From assembly GCA_016930275.1 (NCBI GenBank), contig JAFGHA010000213.1, positions 1-42,092 on the forward strand: a stretch of DNA of 42,092 nucleotides, written 5' to 3'. Position 1 is the first letter of the stretch. Each line of letters starts with the position of its first letter. Made by a program: the position numbers and the translations under genes. Of this stretch, positions 8,674-15,873 are shown one piece after another. The notes under the pieces are model-generated. The model worked only from the letters and a program-made list of their open reading frames with translations, was not told where the DNA came from and ran no database searches. Origin of the DNA: Chitinispirillaceae bacterium. GTDB lineage: Bacteria > Fibrobacterota > Chitinivibrionia > Chitinivibrionales > Chitinispirillaceae.

Positions 8674-9505
8674 TGTCGGAACTGCTTTCTTTTAAGTTTG
8701 TACTGAGCGGAAAAAACTGCATATTCAACTGGTAGACATACTCACGATCCCGGGTATGTTCAATCAGGGAGAGAATCTCCTGCCGCGTTCTCCGCAGGAT
8801 CTCTTTGATCCGGATAATGTCATCGGACGAAACTCCCACGGTAAGACTTGAAATATCCCGTTCCGTTTTCGGAATGTTCAGGAGTGCCTCTCCTGAAAGA
8901 CGGATCATTTCGCCCTGATAACGGCTTATGGCAACATGTTTCCACTTTTCTCCTGTGGTAAGTATTTTGTCGGTCGAGAGAAAACGGCCATTTTTTCCTT
9001 CGGTGATCATTCCGTTTTCGACGAGCGTTTTGACGGCTTTTTTTATTTCGCTTACTTTAACCGGAGGCCGGACCATACCCGCAAGATCCCGTGCGTCGGA
9101 AATGCTTCCTCGGGTATCAATAATTTCACGCACTACCGGAAGGTACCATTTGTCGAAAATGGAATAGTGCGGCAGCTGGAGCGTCCGTATACGTTCACTG
9201 CGAAAATCGAGAATCTTCTGATAGATGGCGTTCTTTCGTTCCGGTTCCTTGACATGAGACAACTCGACGAGGAGGCCGAAGTATTCCGCCGCACGATCGC
9301 GAAGCTTGAGGTAGGCGGTGAATTTCGACAGCATTTTTTTACTGAGATTCCGTTTGCCGTTTACGATCCTCACGAACGTGGGGGCGCTGATTCCAAGCTG
9401 CATCGAAAGAAGTCGGCAGGAAAAGCGGGGGTTTGCACATTTTTTTTCGGCGATTACTTCAAGAAGGTATTTACGGTAATCGATGAATGTGTAGATGTTC
9501 GGCAT
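8663..9505 (-). CDS. TIGR02147 family regulator (copy 1)
   Basis: This 280-residue protein begins MPNIYTFIDYRKYL and ends with EYVYQLNMQFFPLS, both hallmarks of TIGR02147/DUF4423 proteins first grouped in Fibrobacter succinogenes. An N-terminal helix-turn-helix-like part (SCRLLSMQLGISAPTFVRIV, about residues 29-48) precedes the all-helical DUF4423 region; a second winged-helix-like part (KVSEIKKAVKTLVENGMI) lies in the middle. ATG 9505 was chosen because GGAAGGA lies 8 bases before it and it matches the start of the paralogue at 27278; an open frame extends to 9553. A palindromic operator lies 68 bases upstream. DNA binding is inferred. The family's molecular role is not established. Confidence 0.88.
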   Translation of the reverse strand: MPNIYTFIDYRKYLLEVIAEKKCANPRFSCRLLSMQLGISAPTFVRIVNGKRNLSKKMLSKFTAYLKLRDRAAEYFGLLVELSHVKEPERKNAIYQKILDFRSERIRTLQLPHYSIFDKWYLPVVREIIDTRGSISDARDLAGMVRPPVKVSEIKKAVKTLVENGMITEGKNGRFLSTDKILTTGEKWKHVAISRYQGEMIRLSGEALLNIPKTERDISSLTVGVSSDDIIRIKEILRRTRQEILSLIEHTRDREYVYQLNMQFFPLSTNLKESSSDNGE

Positions 9506-9526
9506 GACAGCTTCCTTCCAGAGAGT

Positions 9527-9555
9527 AAAATACCACATACTGATAATGTTCACAA
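9527..9555 (-). promoter_or_regulatory. Possible promoter of the TIGR02147 operon
   Basis: Read on the minus strand, TTGTGA (9555-9550) and TATTTT (9532-9527) are separated by 17 bases, and the -35 begins 17 bases after the operator at 9573-9593. This copies the spacing at the two plus-strand sites. A competing -10, TATAAT (9563-9558), would put the operator over the -35 region instead. Only one of these can be the main start. Both elements of the called pair match consensus at four of six positions. Confidence 0.4.
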
Positions 9556-9572
9556 GGATTATATGGTATTAA

Positions 9573-9593
9573 TGTTGCCAAAAAATGGTAACA
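9573..9593. promoter_or_regulatory. Palindromic operator, copy 1
   Basis: Arms TGTTGCCA and TGGTAACA flank a 5-base A-rich spacer, with one mismatch in the palindrome. It lies in an AT-rich block directly upstream of the TIGR02147 operon. Copies 2 (9865-9885) and 3 (12119-12139) share the arms and spacer length. A lone half site, TGGCAACA, occurs at 9684-9691. Confidence 0.7.
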
Positions 9594-9864
9594 TATAAAT
9601 ATATAAATAATTGTTAAAAGGCTAAAAATGAACAATAAAACAGAAAAAGAATAAAAAACGAAAGAACAAATAAAAGATAAAAATGGCAACATAAAGGCTG
9701 AAAATACCGGCTATTACCGCAACCGGACAGGATCTGTCCGCAGTCACTTCCCGAATAGTATTGGGGGAACGATCGTTGCCTGTTCTCGAAGTGGTCGATC
9801 GTTCCGGGAGGATCAGTATCGGATGTCACTGTTTACAGGTGATTGCACTCCCGCGAATGAAGAC

Positions 9865-9885
9865 TGTTACCAGAAATTGGTAACA
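9865..9885. promoter_or_regulatory. Palindromic operator, copy 2 (perfect)
   Basis: TGTTACCA and TGGTAACA form perfect 8-base arms around the spacer GAAAT. The -35 element of the promoter at 9903-9931 begins 17 bases after it. The palindrome centre is therefore about 60 bases before the predicted transcription start, a usual place for an activator. Confidence 0.75.
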
Positions 9886-9902
9886 TATTATTTAATGAAT
9901 GT

Positions 9903-9931
9903 TTGACAAAGGTAATGGAATATCATTTAAT
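9903..9931 (+). promoter_or_regulatory. Sigma-70-type promoter for the DUF6345 operon
   Basis: A consensus -35 TTGACA (9903-9908) and a near-consensus -10 TTTAAT (9926-9931) are separated by 17 bases. Transcription should start near 9938 and run toward the DUF6345 gene. The promoter follows operator copy 2 with the same 17-base gap seen at copy 3. Confidence 0.65.
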
Positions 9932-10324
9932 GAATCCAGAGCGGTTGATCGCAATGGAACCGGAGAAGACCATGGTGATGAAACACCGGAAAGCGGAATA
10001 TTCGGAGAAGCGTCAGTTTTGGGCCGGCAGTTGTACCGGTGAAAGGAGGTGGCGAATAACAGACTGCCGGGGGAACGGCATTCCCAGTCCCGATGCATTA
10101 CGTTGCGTCGATTCCGTTCCCGCGACCGATGGGTTATCACCTGTCCGATAAGACTGTTTCCGGAAACACGCTGGTACGGGCTGATTAAATAATGTCAAGG
10201 TGATCTGTTCGGTTCACCCGCCGTGTGAATACAATGAAATGTACCATGCAGTGCGGTGAATGAGTATCGGCGGGCAACAGACGCCCGGCAATTGTTTCAC
10301 CCTAAAAAAAGGAGTGCGGGTGCT

Positions 10325-11125
10325 ATGAACATCAAAAAAATTGTCGGGGATTGTTTGGCCCTGACAGCTGCAGGAGTGGTTACGGTCGGTGCGACGCCAC
10401 CGTTTATGTGGTATGCGACGCACAGTATACAATATTATGTCGGAAATGGTTGCAACGCCGGATTGAATCTCGGGGGGAGTCACAACGAGGCCTCGGGATT
10501 CAGCAATGCGGTCCAGGCGTGGGGGCTGCCGAACACATGGTATCGCTACAATCGCCGGGATACGGAATGTATCGCCGCACGGTGGAGCGGTACTGCCGCA
10601 GAGGTGAATCAGGTGGACTTTCTGTTTTACTCCGGTCATGGTTGCGGAACGGGACCGTATCTGGGTTGTTCATCCGCATACTCCATCACCAACTGGGCTG
10701 ATATCCGCTTCGGCGGAAACGGCTATCTCAAATGGGTGCAGGGGTCGGCATGCTGCTGGTTTGTCGCACCCGAGTCGGATGATTGCCAATCGGGAATGCA
10801 TCCGTTCGATCGCTGGAATAACTGTTTTGCCGGTGTGCATACCATTCAGGGACATCGGGCAAATACGTTCGATTATACCGACGGACAATCGATGTCCGCG
10901 GAATTCTGGAGCCGCTGGGTGAATGGAAATACCATTTACATGGCCTGGCGTGAAGCGCAGATCCACTGGGTGTACGAGGAGGAGGGAAATCCGGGGCTGC
11001 AGCCTGCAACCGCCGCGCACGATCAGTTATGGGGATATGAACTCTTCGAAGATGCGGAAGATGTGCAAGCCCCGTCGGGTATCGGCTATCTCGGATGGAC
11101 TACCGTGGGAACTCCGACCTATTGA
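10325..11125 (+). CDS. Secreted DUF6345-like protein, possible clan CD (caspase-like) peptidase
   Basis: The 266-residue product has a signal-peptide-like N-terminus (MNIKK then a hydrophobic stretch to about residue 23). It resembles DUF6345 proteins. A hydrophobic strand leads to FYSGHG (H105), and a later segment reads KWVQGSACCWFV (C143/C144). The pattern hydrophobic-SGHG followed by hydrophobic-A-C is that of clan CD cysteine peptidases (caspases, gingipains, legumain), so His105 and Cys143 or Cys144 are candidate catalytic residues. This is inference from pattern. The protein is rich in Trp, Gly and Cys, fitting an extracytoplasmic site. ATG 10325 has AAGGAG upstream. A secreted partner follows 53 bases later. 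Operator copy 2 and its promoter lie upstream. Confidence 0.7.
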   Translation: MNIKKIVGDCLALTAAGVVTVGATPPFMWYATHSIQYYVGNGCNAGLNLGGSHNEASGFSNAVQAWGLPNTWYRYNRRDTECIAARWSGTAAEVNQVDFLFYSGHGCGTGPYLGCSSAYSITNWADIRFGGNGYLKWVQGSACCWFVAPESDDCQSGMHPFDRWNNCFAGVHTIQGHRANTFDYTDGQSMSAEFWSRWVNGNTIYMAWREAQIHWVYEEEGNPGLQPATAAHDQLWGYELFEDAEDVQAPSGIGYLGWTTVGTPTY

Positions 11126-11178
11126 ACAGGACCAATAATCGGTTCAAGGAGTTGGCTAACAAACGAAAGGAAATGGCA

Positions 11179-12117
11179 ATGAAACATCGGATCTGTTACA
11201 GTGTGGCAGTGCTGTTGTCGGTGATACCGGTACTCCGGGCGGCTCCCCTGGTACTTGAGACGGAAGTTGAGGATTTTCTCATGGATGTGGCACGGCAGCC
11301 TACTGTAAAAGTGCAACAGACATCGGATACGGAGCTCCTCGGGACGTCAATGGTTACGGGCAGGCCCGTAGCTTATAAAGTCATTAACCGGAACATGACC
11401 AGAAATGAAGTCAATGAGATGGTTGCCGAAGTCGGTGTCGATACGGAGGGCAAGTGTTATGCCGGATATGATACGAAAAAGGGGTACTGCTTTTTTTATA
11501 CACCGCACCTGACACGGCTGAAGGATGCATCGGATGCGGCATTGAGAAAACTGCAATTTCAGAGCCGTGTCGTTCTGAAAAAACTGCTGAAGGAGCGCAG
11601 TAGCCTGTTCGTGCTGGCAAATACCGAGACGGATTGGGAAATTACCAGAGAAGATACCGTACCGCACCGGACTATGTTTACCTGCAGATTTACCAGAAAA
11701 CTCAATGGACGGCAGGTGATCGGTAACGATGCATTTGCCCGTATCTCATTTACCGGTTCCGGGGAAGTATGCGGATTCGAATTCTGTGATCCTGAACTCG
11801 TTCCGGTACCGGTGGAAAGGATGGTTCTTCCCGCCGCAACAGGGGAACGGCTCCGACGGTATGCTGAAAATAAAAATACGGCGCACAGCACCATGAGGGG
11901 TGACATCACCGTCGCACAGGTCACCGCGACCCGGGGTGTCGCATCGTATATTGCACGAACCTCGGGAGGAGAAAAAATCCTGGTGCCGTCGGTTTCGATT
12001 CTCTGCAGGCTCCGGTTGTCAAACGGTGAATCGTTCGAGAAATACCGGCATTTTTCGCTGGACGCGACCACGGAATCCAATATCGATGATTCGATGCTTG
12101 AACGAATGGTACGATAG
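11179..12117 (+). CDS. Secreted protein of unknown function, partner of DUF6345-like protein
   Basis: The 312-residue product starts MKHRICYSVAVLLSVIPVLRAAP, a clear signal peptide with a cleavage site near residue 21-22. I do not recognise the family with certainty. The central part (KLNGRQVIGNDAFARISFTGSGEVCGFEF) resembles the repeated unit of PepSY/FTP propeptide domains, in which 'nG.pV.g....v..d..G.v' is typical. If correct, it could act as a chaperone or inhibitor in trans for the neighbouring peptidase-like protein. ATG 11179 is chosen because AAAGG precedes it by 8 bases; ATG 11173 is two codons upstream. It is cotranscribed with the upstream gene, and operator copy 3 begins two bases after its stop. 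Confidence 0.72.
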   Translation: MKHRICYSVAVLLSVIPVLRAAPLVLETEVEDFLMDVARQPTVKVQQTSDTELLGTSMVTGRPVAYKVINRNMTRNEVNEMVAEVGVDTEGKCYAGYDTKKGYCFFYTPHLTRLKDASDAALRKLQFQSRVVLKKLLKERSSLFVLANTETDWEITREDTVPHRTMFTCRFTRKLNGRQVIGNDAFARISFTGSGEVCGFEFCDPELVPVPVERMVLPAATGERLRRYAENKNTAHSTMRGDITVAQVTATRGVASYIARTSGGEKILVPSVSILCRLRLSNGESFEKYRHFSLDATTESNIDDSMLERMVR

Positions 12118-12118
12118 G

Positions 12119-12139
12119 TGTTTCCAGTTTGTGGTAACG
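12119..12139. promoter_or_regulatory. Palindromic operator, copy 3
   Basis: TGTTTCCA and TGGTAACG flank the 5-base spacer GTTTG. Each arm differs by one base from the other two copies. It starts two bases after the stop of the secreted-partner gene and lies exactly 17 bases before a perfect TTGACA, the same gap as at copy 2. Confidence 0.65.
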
Positions 12140-12156
12140 GAATATTAAAGGATGTA

Positions 12157-12186
12157 TTGACATTGAGGTTTCCCGGGGCGTTTATT
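12157..12186 (+). promoter_or_regulatory. Sigma-70-type promoter downstream of the DUF6345 operon
   Basis: TTGACA (12157-12162) is followed after 18 bases by TTTATT (12181-12186, four of six matches). The transcript would start near 12193, only about 80 bases before a strong terminator. Confidence 0.5.
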
Positions 12187-12192
12187 CTTTTA

Positions 12193-12273
12193 TAAGATGC
12201 CATCCCGTCAGCATCATTCCGTCAGTCATTCGGAGATATCCGCCGTGCAGAAACGTACGGCGGATATTTTTTT
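12193..12273 (+). ncRNA. Candidate small RNA or terminated leader
   Basis: The predicted promoter at 12157-12186 and the intrinsic terminator at 12236-12273 bracket a transcript of about 80 bases. It holds a direct repeat of CCGTCAG (12205-12211 and 12220-12226) in its 5' half. No good reading frame lies inside. It could be an independent small RNA in the operator regulon, or an attenuated leader of the che operon. The 5' end and the very existence of the RNA are inferred. Confidence 0.4.
12236..12273 (+). terminator. Intrinsic terminator
   Basis: A perfect 11-base stem, ATATCCGCCGT (12236-12246) with ACGGCGGATAT (12257-12267), and a 10-base loop are followed by a seven-T run (12267-12273). 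It can end transcription of the DUF6345 operon and of the short transcript starting near 12193. Confidence 0.88.
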
Positions 12274-12788
12274 GCAGGATTACAGAAGGTATTCGGGGTC
12301 GACTAATAGAACAACCCTCCGAAACAGTATATCAGTAGTACCGTGGATAACTGTATGTCAATTGTTCTCCTTTTATCTGCCTGCAGACGGTCATGAACAG
12401 CTTTGAACAATGACCGGTTCAGGAAACGCTGCGTATCTTCCGAAAAAGCGGCGTACGCCGTAATTCAGCACTACTGTATCAAAAAAATACACTTCCGGAA
12501 ATGCAGCTTTTGATGGGTAAACAACGTTTTTAAGCCGTTTAAACATGGATCGGCGCAATGCACCCGGTGAACAACTACCCCCTGTATCAAATCGATACAC
12601 GGTGTTTTCTCATTACGGTATCAAATAGAGACACTATTTAATGATGCCATGGTGCCTGCGGAAATAAAATGATCGGAAAATCAATACGTTATACAGTTGG
12701 TACAATAATTGAAAAAGAACAGATTCATCAGTTCCTGGCACGACAAGACTTGAGCTCGAGAGAGACTGAAACAACGGAGCCTGTAATT
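12274..12788. other. Regulatory region upstream of the chemotaxis operon
   Basis: This long gene-free stretch holds the three TGTATC-type repeats and a 12-base perfect palindrome CGGCGTACGCCG (12449-12460). The frame of the response regulator stays open upstream to ATG 12669, so a longer N-terminus is possible, but the strong GGAG (12776-12779) supports ATG 12789. I found no convincing -35/-10 pair; TTTAAT just after the third repeat is the best -10 candidate. Confidence 0.5.
12475..12634. repeat. Three-copy operator-like repeat before the che operon
   Basis: Copies related to TGTATC-N5-GATACA lie at 12475-12491 (TGTATC/AATACA), 12583-12599 (TGTATC/GATACA, perfect palindrome) and 12617-12633 (GGTATC/GAGACA). 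All share TATCAAA after the first arm and ACAC at the end. Spacings are 108 and 34 bases. The position upstream of the first chemotaxis gene suggests a regulator-binding array. Confidence 0.6.
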
Positions 12789-13226
12789 ATGATTATTGAA
12801 GATCGGCATACCGGATCGAAGGGTAAAATCCTTGTCGCCGACGATGATATGTTTTATCGTCGGCTGCTGGCGAATTTCCTGACCGGAGAAAAATATTCGG
12901 TTACATCAGTTCACTCAAGCGATGAGGCCCGAAATCACCTGCTGCGGGAAAACTTCGATATGTGTGTTTTTGATTACAATCTGCCGGGTGGGCCGCTTGA
13001 GACCGTTATCGCGTTCATGAACCGGTCGGCGCGACCTGTACCGTTTATCATCATTACGGGCGATGAATCATGTGATACGGAACGTGAAGCTCGGACGCTC
13101 GGACCGGTATTTTATTTTGTAAAGCCTTTCTCGCTGAGTGATTTCGTGAGTGTCATCAGGGAAAGTATCGCCAGAACTCCTTTGCCGGTGCCTGCACCGG
13201 AGAAGTGGAGCTTGCATCATGAGTAA
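12789..13226 (+). CDS. Receiver-domain response regulator, first gene of che operon
   Basis: This 145-residue receiver (from ATG 12789) has ADDD acidic residues, the phosphoacceptor Asp in MCVFDYNLPGG, IIITGDES and the conserved Lys in YFVKPFS. The tail after the receiver is short and Pro-rich, without an output domain. The start follows GGAG with a 9-base gap. Its last codons overlap cheA by eight bases, so translation is coupled and CheA is its likely phosphodonor. It may serve as a second CheY or as a phosphate sink next to the CheY at 21441. Confidence 0.88.
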   Translation: MIIEDRHTGSKGKILVADDDMFYRRLLANFLTGEKYSVTSVHSSDEARNHLLRENFDMCVFDYNLPGGPLETVIAFMNRSARPVPFIIITGDESCDTEREARTLGPVFYFVKPFSLSDFVSVIRESIARTPLPVPAPEKWSLHHE

Positions 13227-15837
13227 CAGTCTTTCCACCGTTTATGAAATAGTCAACGGTATTGCCGCTTCACTGCCTCTTGTAGACCGGACCGACATAA
13301 GTCCACTGGCGAATACGATGCAGGAACTCGAAAAAATAAACGGATTCGAGGACGTACCCCCGGCACTCGGAACGATGGCAAAACGGGCCATGCGTCTGGC
13401 GGAACTGATCATCCTGCAGGAGACACCCTTTGAAACGGGAATGAAGCAGCTTGCCGAGGGGATTGTTCATATGGAACAGGCGCTGCGGGGTGAGGTACCG
13501 GCAGGAGACGATGCAGCCGACGGTGATACTGTTACCACTGATGAACCGGCTCCCGAACCGCACGTGCAGGCGGAAGCATCAGAACCTGTCGCAGGTAGCC
13601 TGGATACTCAGGTCGACGCCGATCTTGCGGATCTGGTGGGAAAGTTCGCGCAACAGCTTGCCAATGCGCTCGAGGATTTTGAAACCTGGATTCTGGAATC
13701 CGAAAAAGGGGTTCCCCAGGCATTCGTCGAAATGAAACGGGTCCTGCACACCTGGAAGGGTGAATTCGGTGTTCTTGACATGAAACAGTATGTTGAACTG
13801 ATCCACGATCTGGAGGGAAACCTCGAATCGCATCAGGTAACCACCGACCAACTGCTGCAGTTCAAGGATCTGCTGGCGAAGTCGGTAGAGAAGCTGCAGC
13901 GAGGGATTGTTCCGCATATTCCGGATGAAATTAAAACCTTGATACTCGGAACAACCGGGTCTGAAGATGGCGGGAGCACACAAGGCACTCCGGTCGTTCA
14001 GGAATCTGCGGCCGCCAATCAGGAAACCGATGATGATGCACCCCTTACAGCCGATCCGGCACTGCTGGCTGATTTCGTGACCGAATCAAACGACCATATT
14101 CACCGCGCGGAAACACTGTTGCTGCAGCTTGAGGTCGATCCGGGAAATATGGAACACATAAATACCATTTTCCGAGCCTGTCATACCATTAAAGGGGTAG
14201 CGAGTTTTCTCTCGTTGAAACGGTTGACCCGCTTGGCGCATGCGACCGAAAACCTGATGGATCAGATTCGAAAAGGAAAGATGGAACTGACTCCGCCGAG
14301 AATCGATCTTCTGTTCGAGTCGATGGATTGTCTGAAGGAGATGGTCGGGGCGGTGGCTGAGGCACTTGAAGGGGCGCCGTTCAAAATACCCGCTAGCTAT
14401 GAATCGATCATGGAGCGGCTTGAACAGTGTGAGCGGATCGAGGGATTGCTGGAAGTCCCGACTTCCGATGCCGCCGGCAAACGTGTCGGTGAACTGCTGG
14501 TGGAACGGGGTGCCGCCTCCGTTACCCAGGTTGACAATGCGCTAAAAAAACAGCAGGATGGTGATATCAGGCCGATCGGTGAGATACTTATCGATCAGCA
14601 GGTGCCACCGCGTATGGTCGGGAAAGCGCTCGCCACGCAGACGATGGCGAAAGAGCTGAAGACCACGGTCGAGGACACCATACGGGTACCGGTCAAGCGG
14701 CTCGATCAACTGATCGATATGATCGGCGAGGGAGTGATCGCCCAGTCGATGGTGTACGCGAACGATGCGGTCGCCGGGCTCAAGGATCTCGCACTGGAAA
14801 AGAAAATCGCTCAGTCGATGCTGATTATGCGGCAGATACAGGAAATGTCGATGTCGCTTAGGATGGTGGCGCTCAGGAGTACCTTCCAGAAAATGGCCCG
14901 GCTGGTGCGTGATCTGTCGAAGAAAGTAAGTAAGGAAGTCGAATTCGTTATGGAAGGAGAGGATACGGAACTTGACAAGTCGGTGGTAGAAAATATTGGT
15001 GATCCTCTCATCCATATGCTTCGGAATTCACTCGATCATGGTATTGAATCGACCGAAGAACGCGCCGCGGCCGGAAAAACGGGGAAAGCTAAAATTACTC
15101 TCCGGGCCTATCACAAGGCGGGGAATGTCTGTATAGAAATCGAAGACGACGGCAGAGGTCTTGATCGTGATAAAATTCTCAGGAAAGCGATTGAACGCGG
15201 ATTGTGTAAAGAAAACGACAATCCGACCAATCAGGAGGTGTTCCAGTATATCTTCATGCCCGGTTTTTCTACCGCCGCAGTGGTAACCGATATCTCGGGA
15301 CGCGGCGTGGGGATGGATGTGGTACAGCGGAATATCACTTCACTGCGGGGAGCGATTGACATCCAGTCGGAAAAAGGAAAGGGAACGCTTTTTACCATCA
15401 GGCTCCCGCTGACACTCGCCATTATCAATGGTATGATCGTGCGGCTGAACAGGGAACGGTATATTGTTCCGACACTTTCGATTCTTGAATCGATACTGCC
15501 GAAAAAGGAGCAGATCGAGACCGTGGTGGGTAAAGGCGAAGTACTGAAAGTGCGCGGGGAACTGGTCCGGATGATACGGCTTGAGTCGCTCTTTTTCGGG
15601 TCGAATGGCGCTGCAAAAAAAGGAGTGGACGGAATAGCACTGGTGGTGGAGGATGCCATGGGGAGAAAAGTCGCGCTCTTTGTGGACGAAATAATCGATC
15701 AGCAGCAGGTGGTGATAAAAAACATAGGTGAAGGGCTCGGGGAGATACCGGGAGTGGCGGGAGGAGCCATCATGAGTGACGGAAACATCAGTCTGATTCT
15801 TGACATTGCGGGAATCGTGAAGATCGCGGCGGAGTAG
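13219..15837 (+). CDS. cheA: Chemotaxis histidine kinase CheA with two HPt domains
   Basis: The 872-residue kinase starts at ATG 13219. It carries two phosphotransfer domains: H177 in VLHTWKGEFG and H322 in ACHTIKGVASF, both with the H-x-x-K-G pattern. A linker holds two repeats resembling the GspE/MshE N-terminal fold (KRVGELLVERGAAS, IGEILIDQQVPP; about 421-478). Dimerisation begins near VPVKRLDQLIDMIGE. The ATPase has its N box (LIHMLRNSLDHGIES), G1 (IEDDGRGLD) and G2 (ISGRGVGMDVV), and a CheW-like domain ends the protein (~730-872). It receives signals from the MCP through CheW and phosphorylates CheY and CheB. No separate P2 domain is obvious. The double HPt and inserted repeats are unlike the classical enteric CheA. 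Confidence 0.95.
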   Translation: MSNSLSTVYEIVNGIAASLPLVDRTDISPLANTMQELEKINGFEDVPPALGTMAKRAMRLAELIILQETPFETGMKQLAEGIVHMEQALRGEVPAGDDAADGDTVTTDEPAPEPHVQAEASEPVAGSLDTQVDADLADLVGKFAQQLANALEDFETWILESEKGVPQAFVEMKRVLHTWKGEFGVLDMKQYVELIHDLEGNLESHQVTTDQLLQFKDLLAKSVEKLQRGIVPHIPDEIKTLILGTTGSEDGGSTQGTPVVQESAAANQETDDDAPLTADPALLADFVTESNDHIHRAETLLLQLEVDPGNMEHINTIFRACHTIKGVASFLSLKRLTRLAHATENLMDQIRKGKMELTPPRIDLLFESMDCLKEMVGAVAEALEGAPFKIPASYESIMERLEQCERIEGLLEVPTSDAAGKRVGELLVERGAASVTQVDNALKKQQDGDIRPIGEILIDQQVPPRMVGKALATQTMAKELKTTVEDTIRVPVKRLDQLIDMIGEGVIAQSMVYANDAVAGLKDLALEKKIAQSMLIMRQIQEMSMSLRMVALRSTFQKMARLVRDLSKKVSKEVEFVMEGEDTELDKSVVENIGDPLIHMLRNSLDHGIESTEERAAAGKTGKAKITLRAYHKAGNVCIEIEDDGRGLDRDKILRKAIERGLCKENDNPTNQEVFQYIFMPGFSTAAVVTDISGRGVGMDVVQRNITSLRGAIDIQSEKGKGTLFTIRLPLTLAIINGMIVRLNRERYIVPTLSILESILPKKEQIETVVGKGEVLKVRGELVRMIRLESLFFGSNGAAKKGVDGIALVVEDAMGRKVALFVDEIIDQQQVVIKNIGEGLGEIPGVAGGAIMSDGNISLILDIAGIVKIAAE

Positions 15838-15873
15838 TAAAGAGAACACAATTTCTAAAAGGAAGATTAGTGT

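Larger units (their letters stand above)
9594..10324. other. Divergent intergenic region with AT-rich block and inverted repeats
   Basis: This region separates the minus-strand operon from the DUF6345 gene. From 9594 to about 9700 it is strikingly A-rich on the plus strand. Two inverted repeats follow: GGACAG-gat-CTGTCC (9725-9739) and perfect 10-base arms GGAACGATCG (9766-9775)/CGATCGTTCC (9796-9805). TTTAATGAAT is repeated directly at 9891-9900 and 9926-9935. From the predicted start near 9938 the leader to the DUF6345 gene would be nearly 390 bases, unusually long. No convincing gene was seen in it. Confidence 0.55.

Noticed and set aside
9903-10151. Small plus-strand open frame in the DUF6345 leader
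   Set aside because: It begins inside the predicted promoter and its composition is not protein-like; no ribosome-binding site.
10214-10639. Minus-strand open frame of 141 codons opposite the DUF6345 gene
   Set aside because: It is antisense to a gene with a clear signal peptide and conserved motifs; it has no family features.
12391-12600. Minus-strand open frame of 69 codons in the che upstream region
   Set aside because: It covers the operator-like repeats, lacks a ribosome-binding site and has no recognisable features.
12669-12788. N-terminal extension of the first che response regulator
   Set aside because: The frame is open, but the GGAG before ATG 12789 and the receiver boundary favour the shorter protein; the extension has no conserved features.
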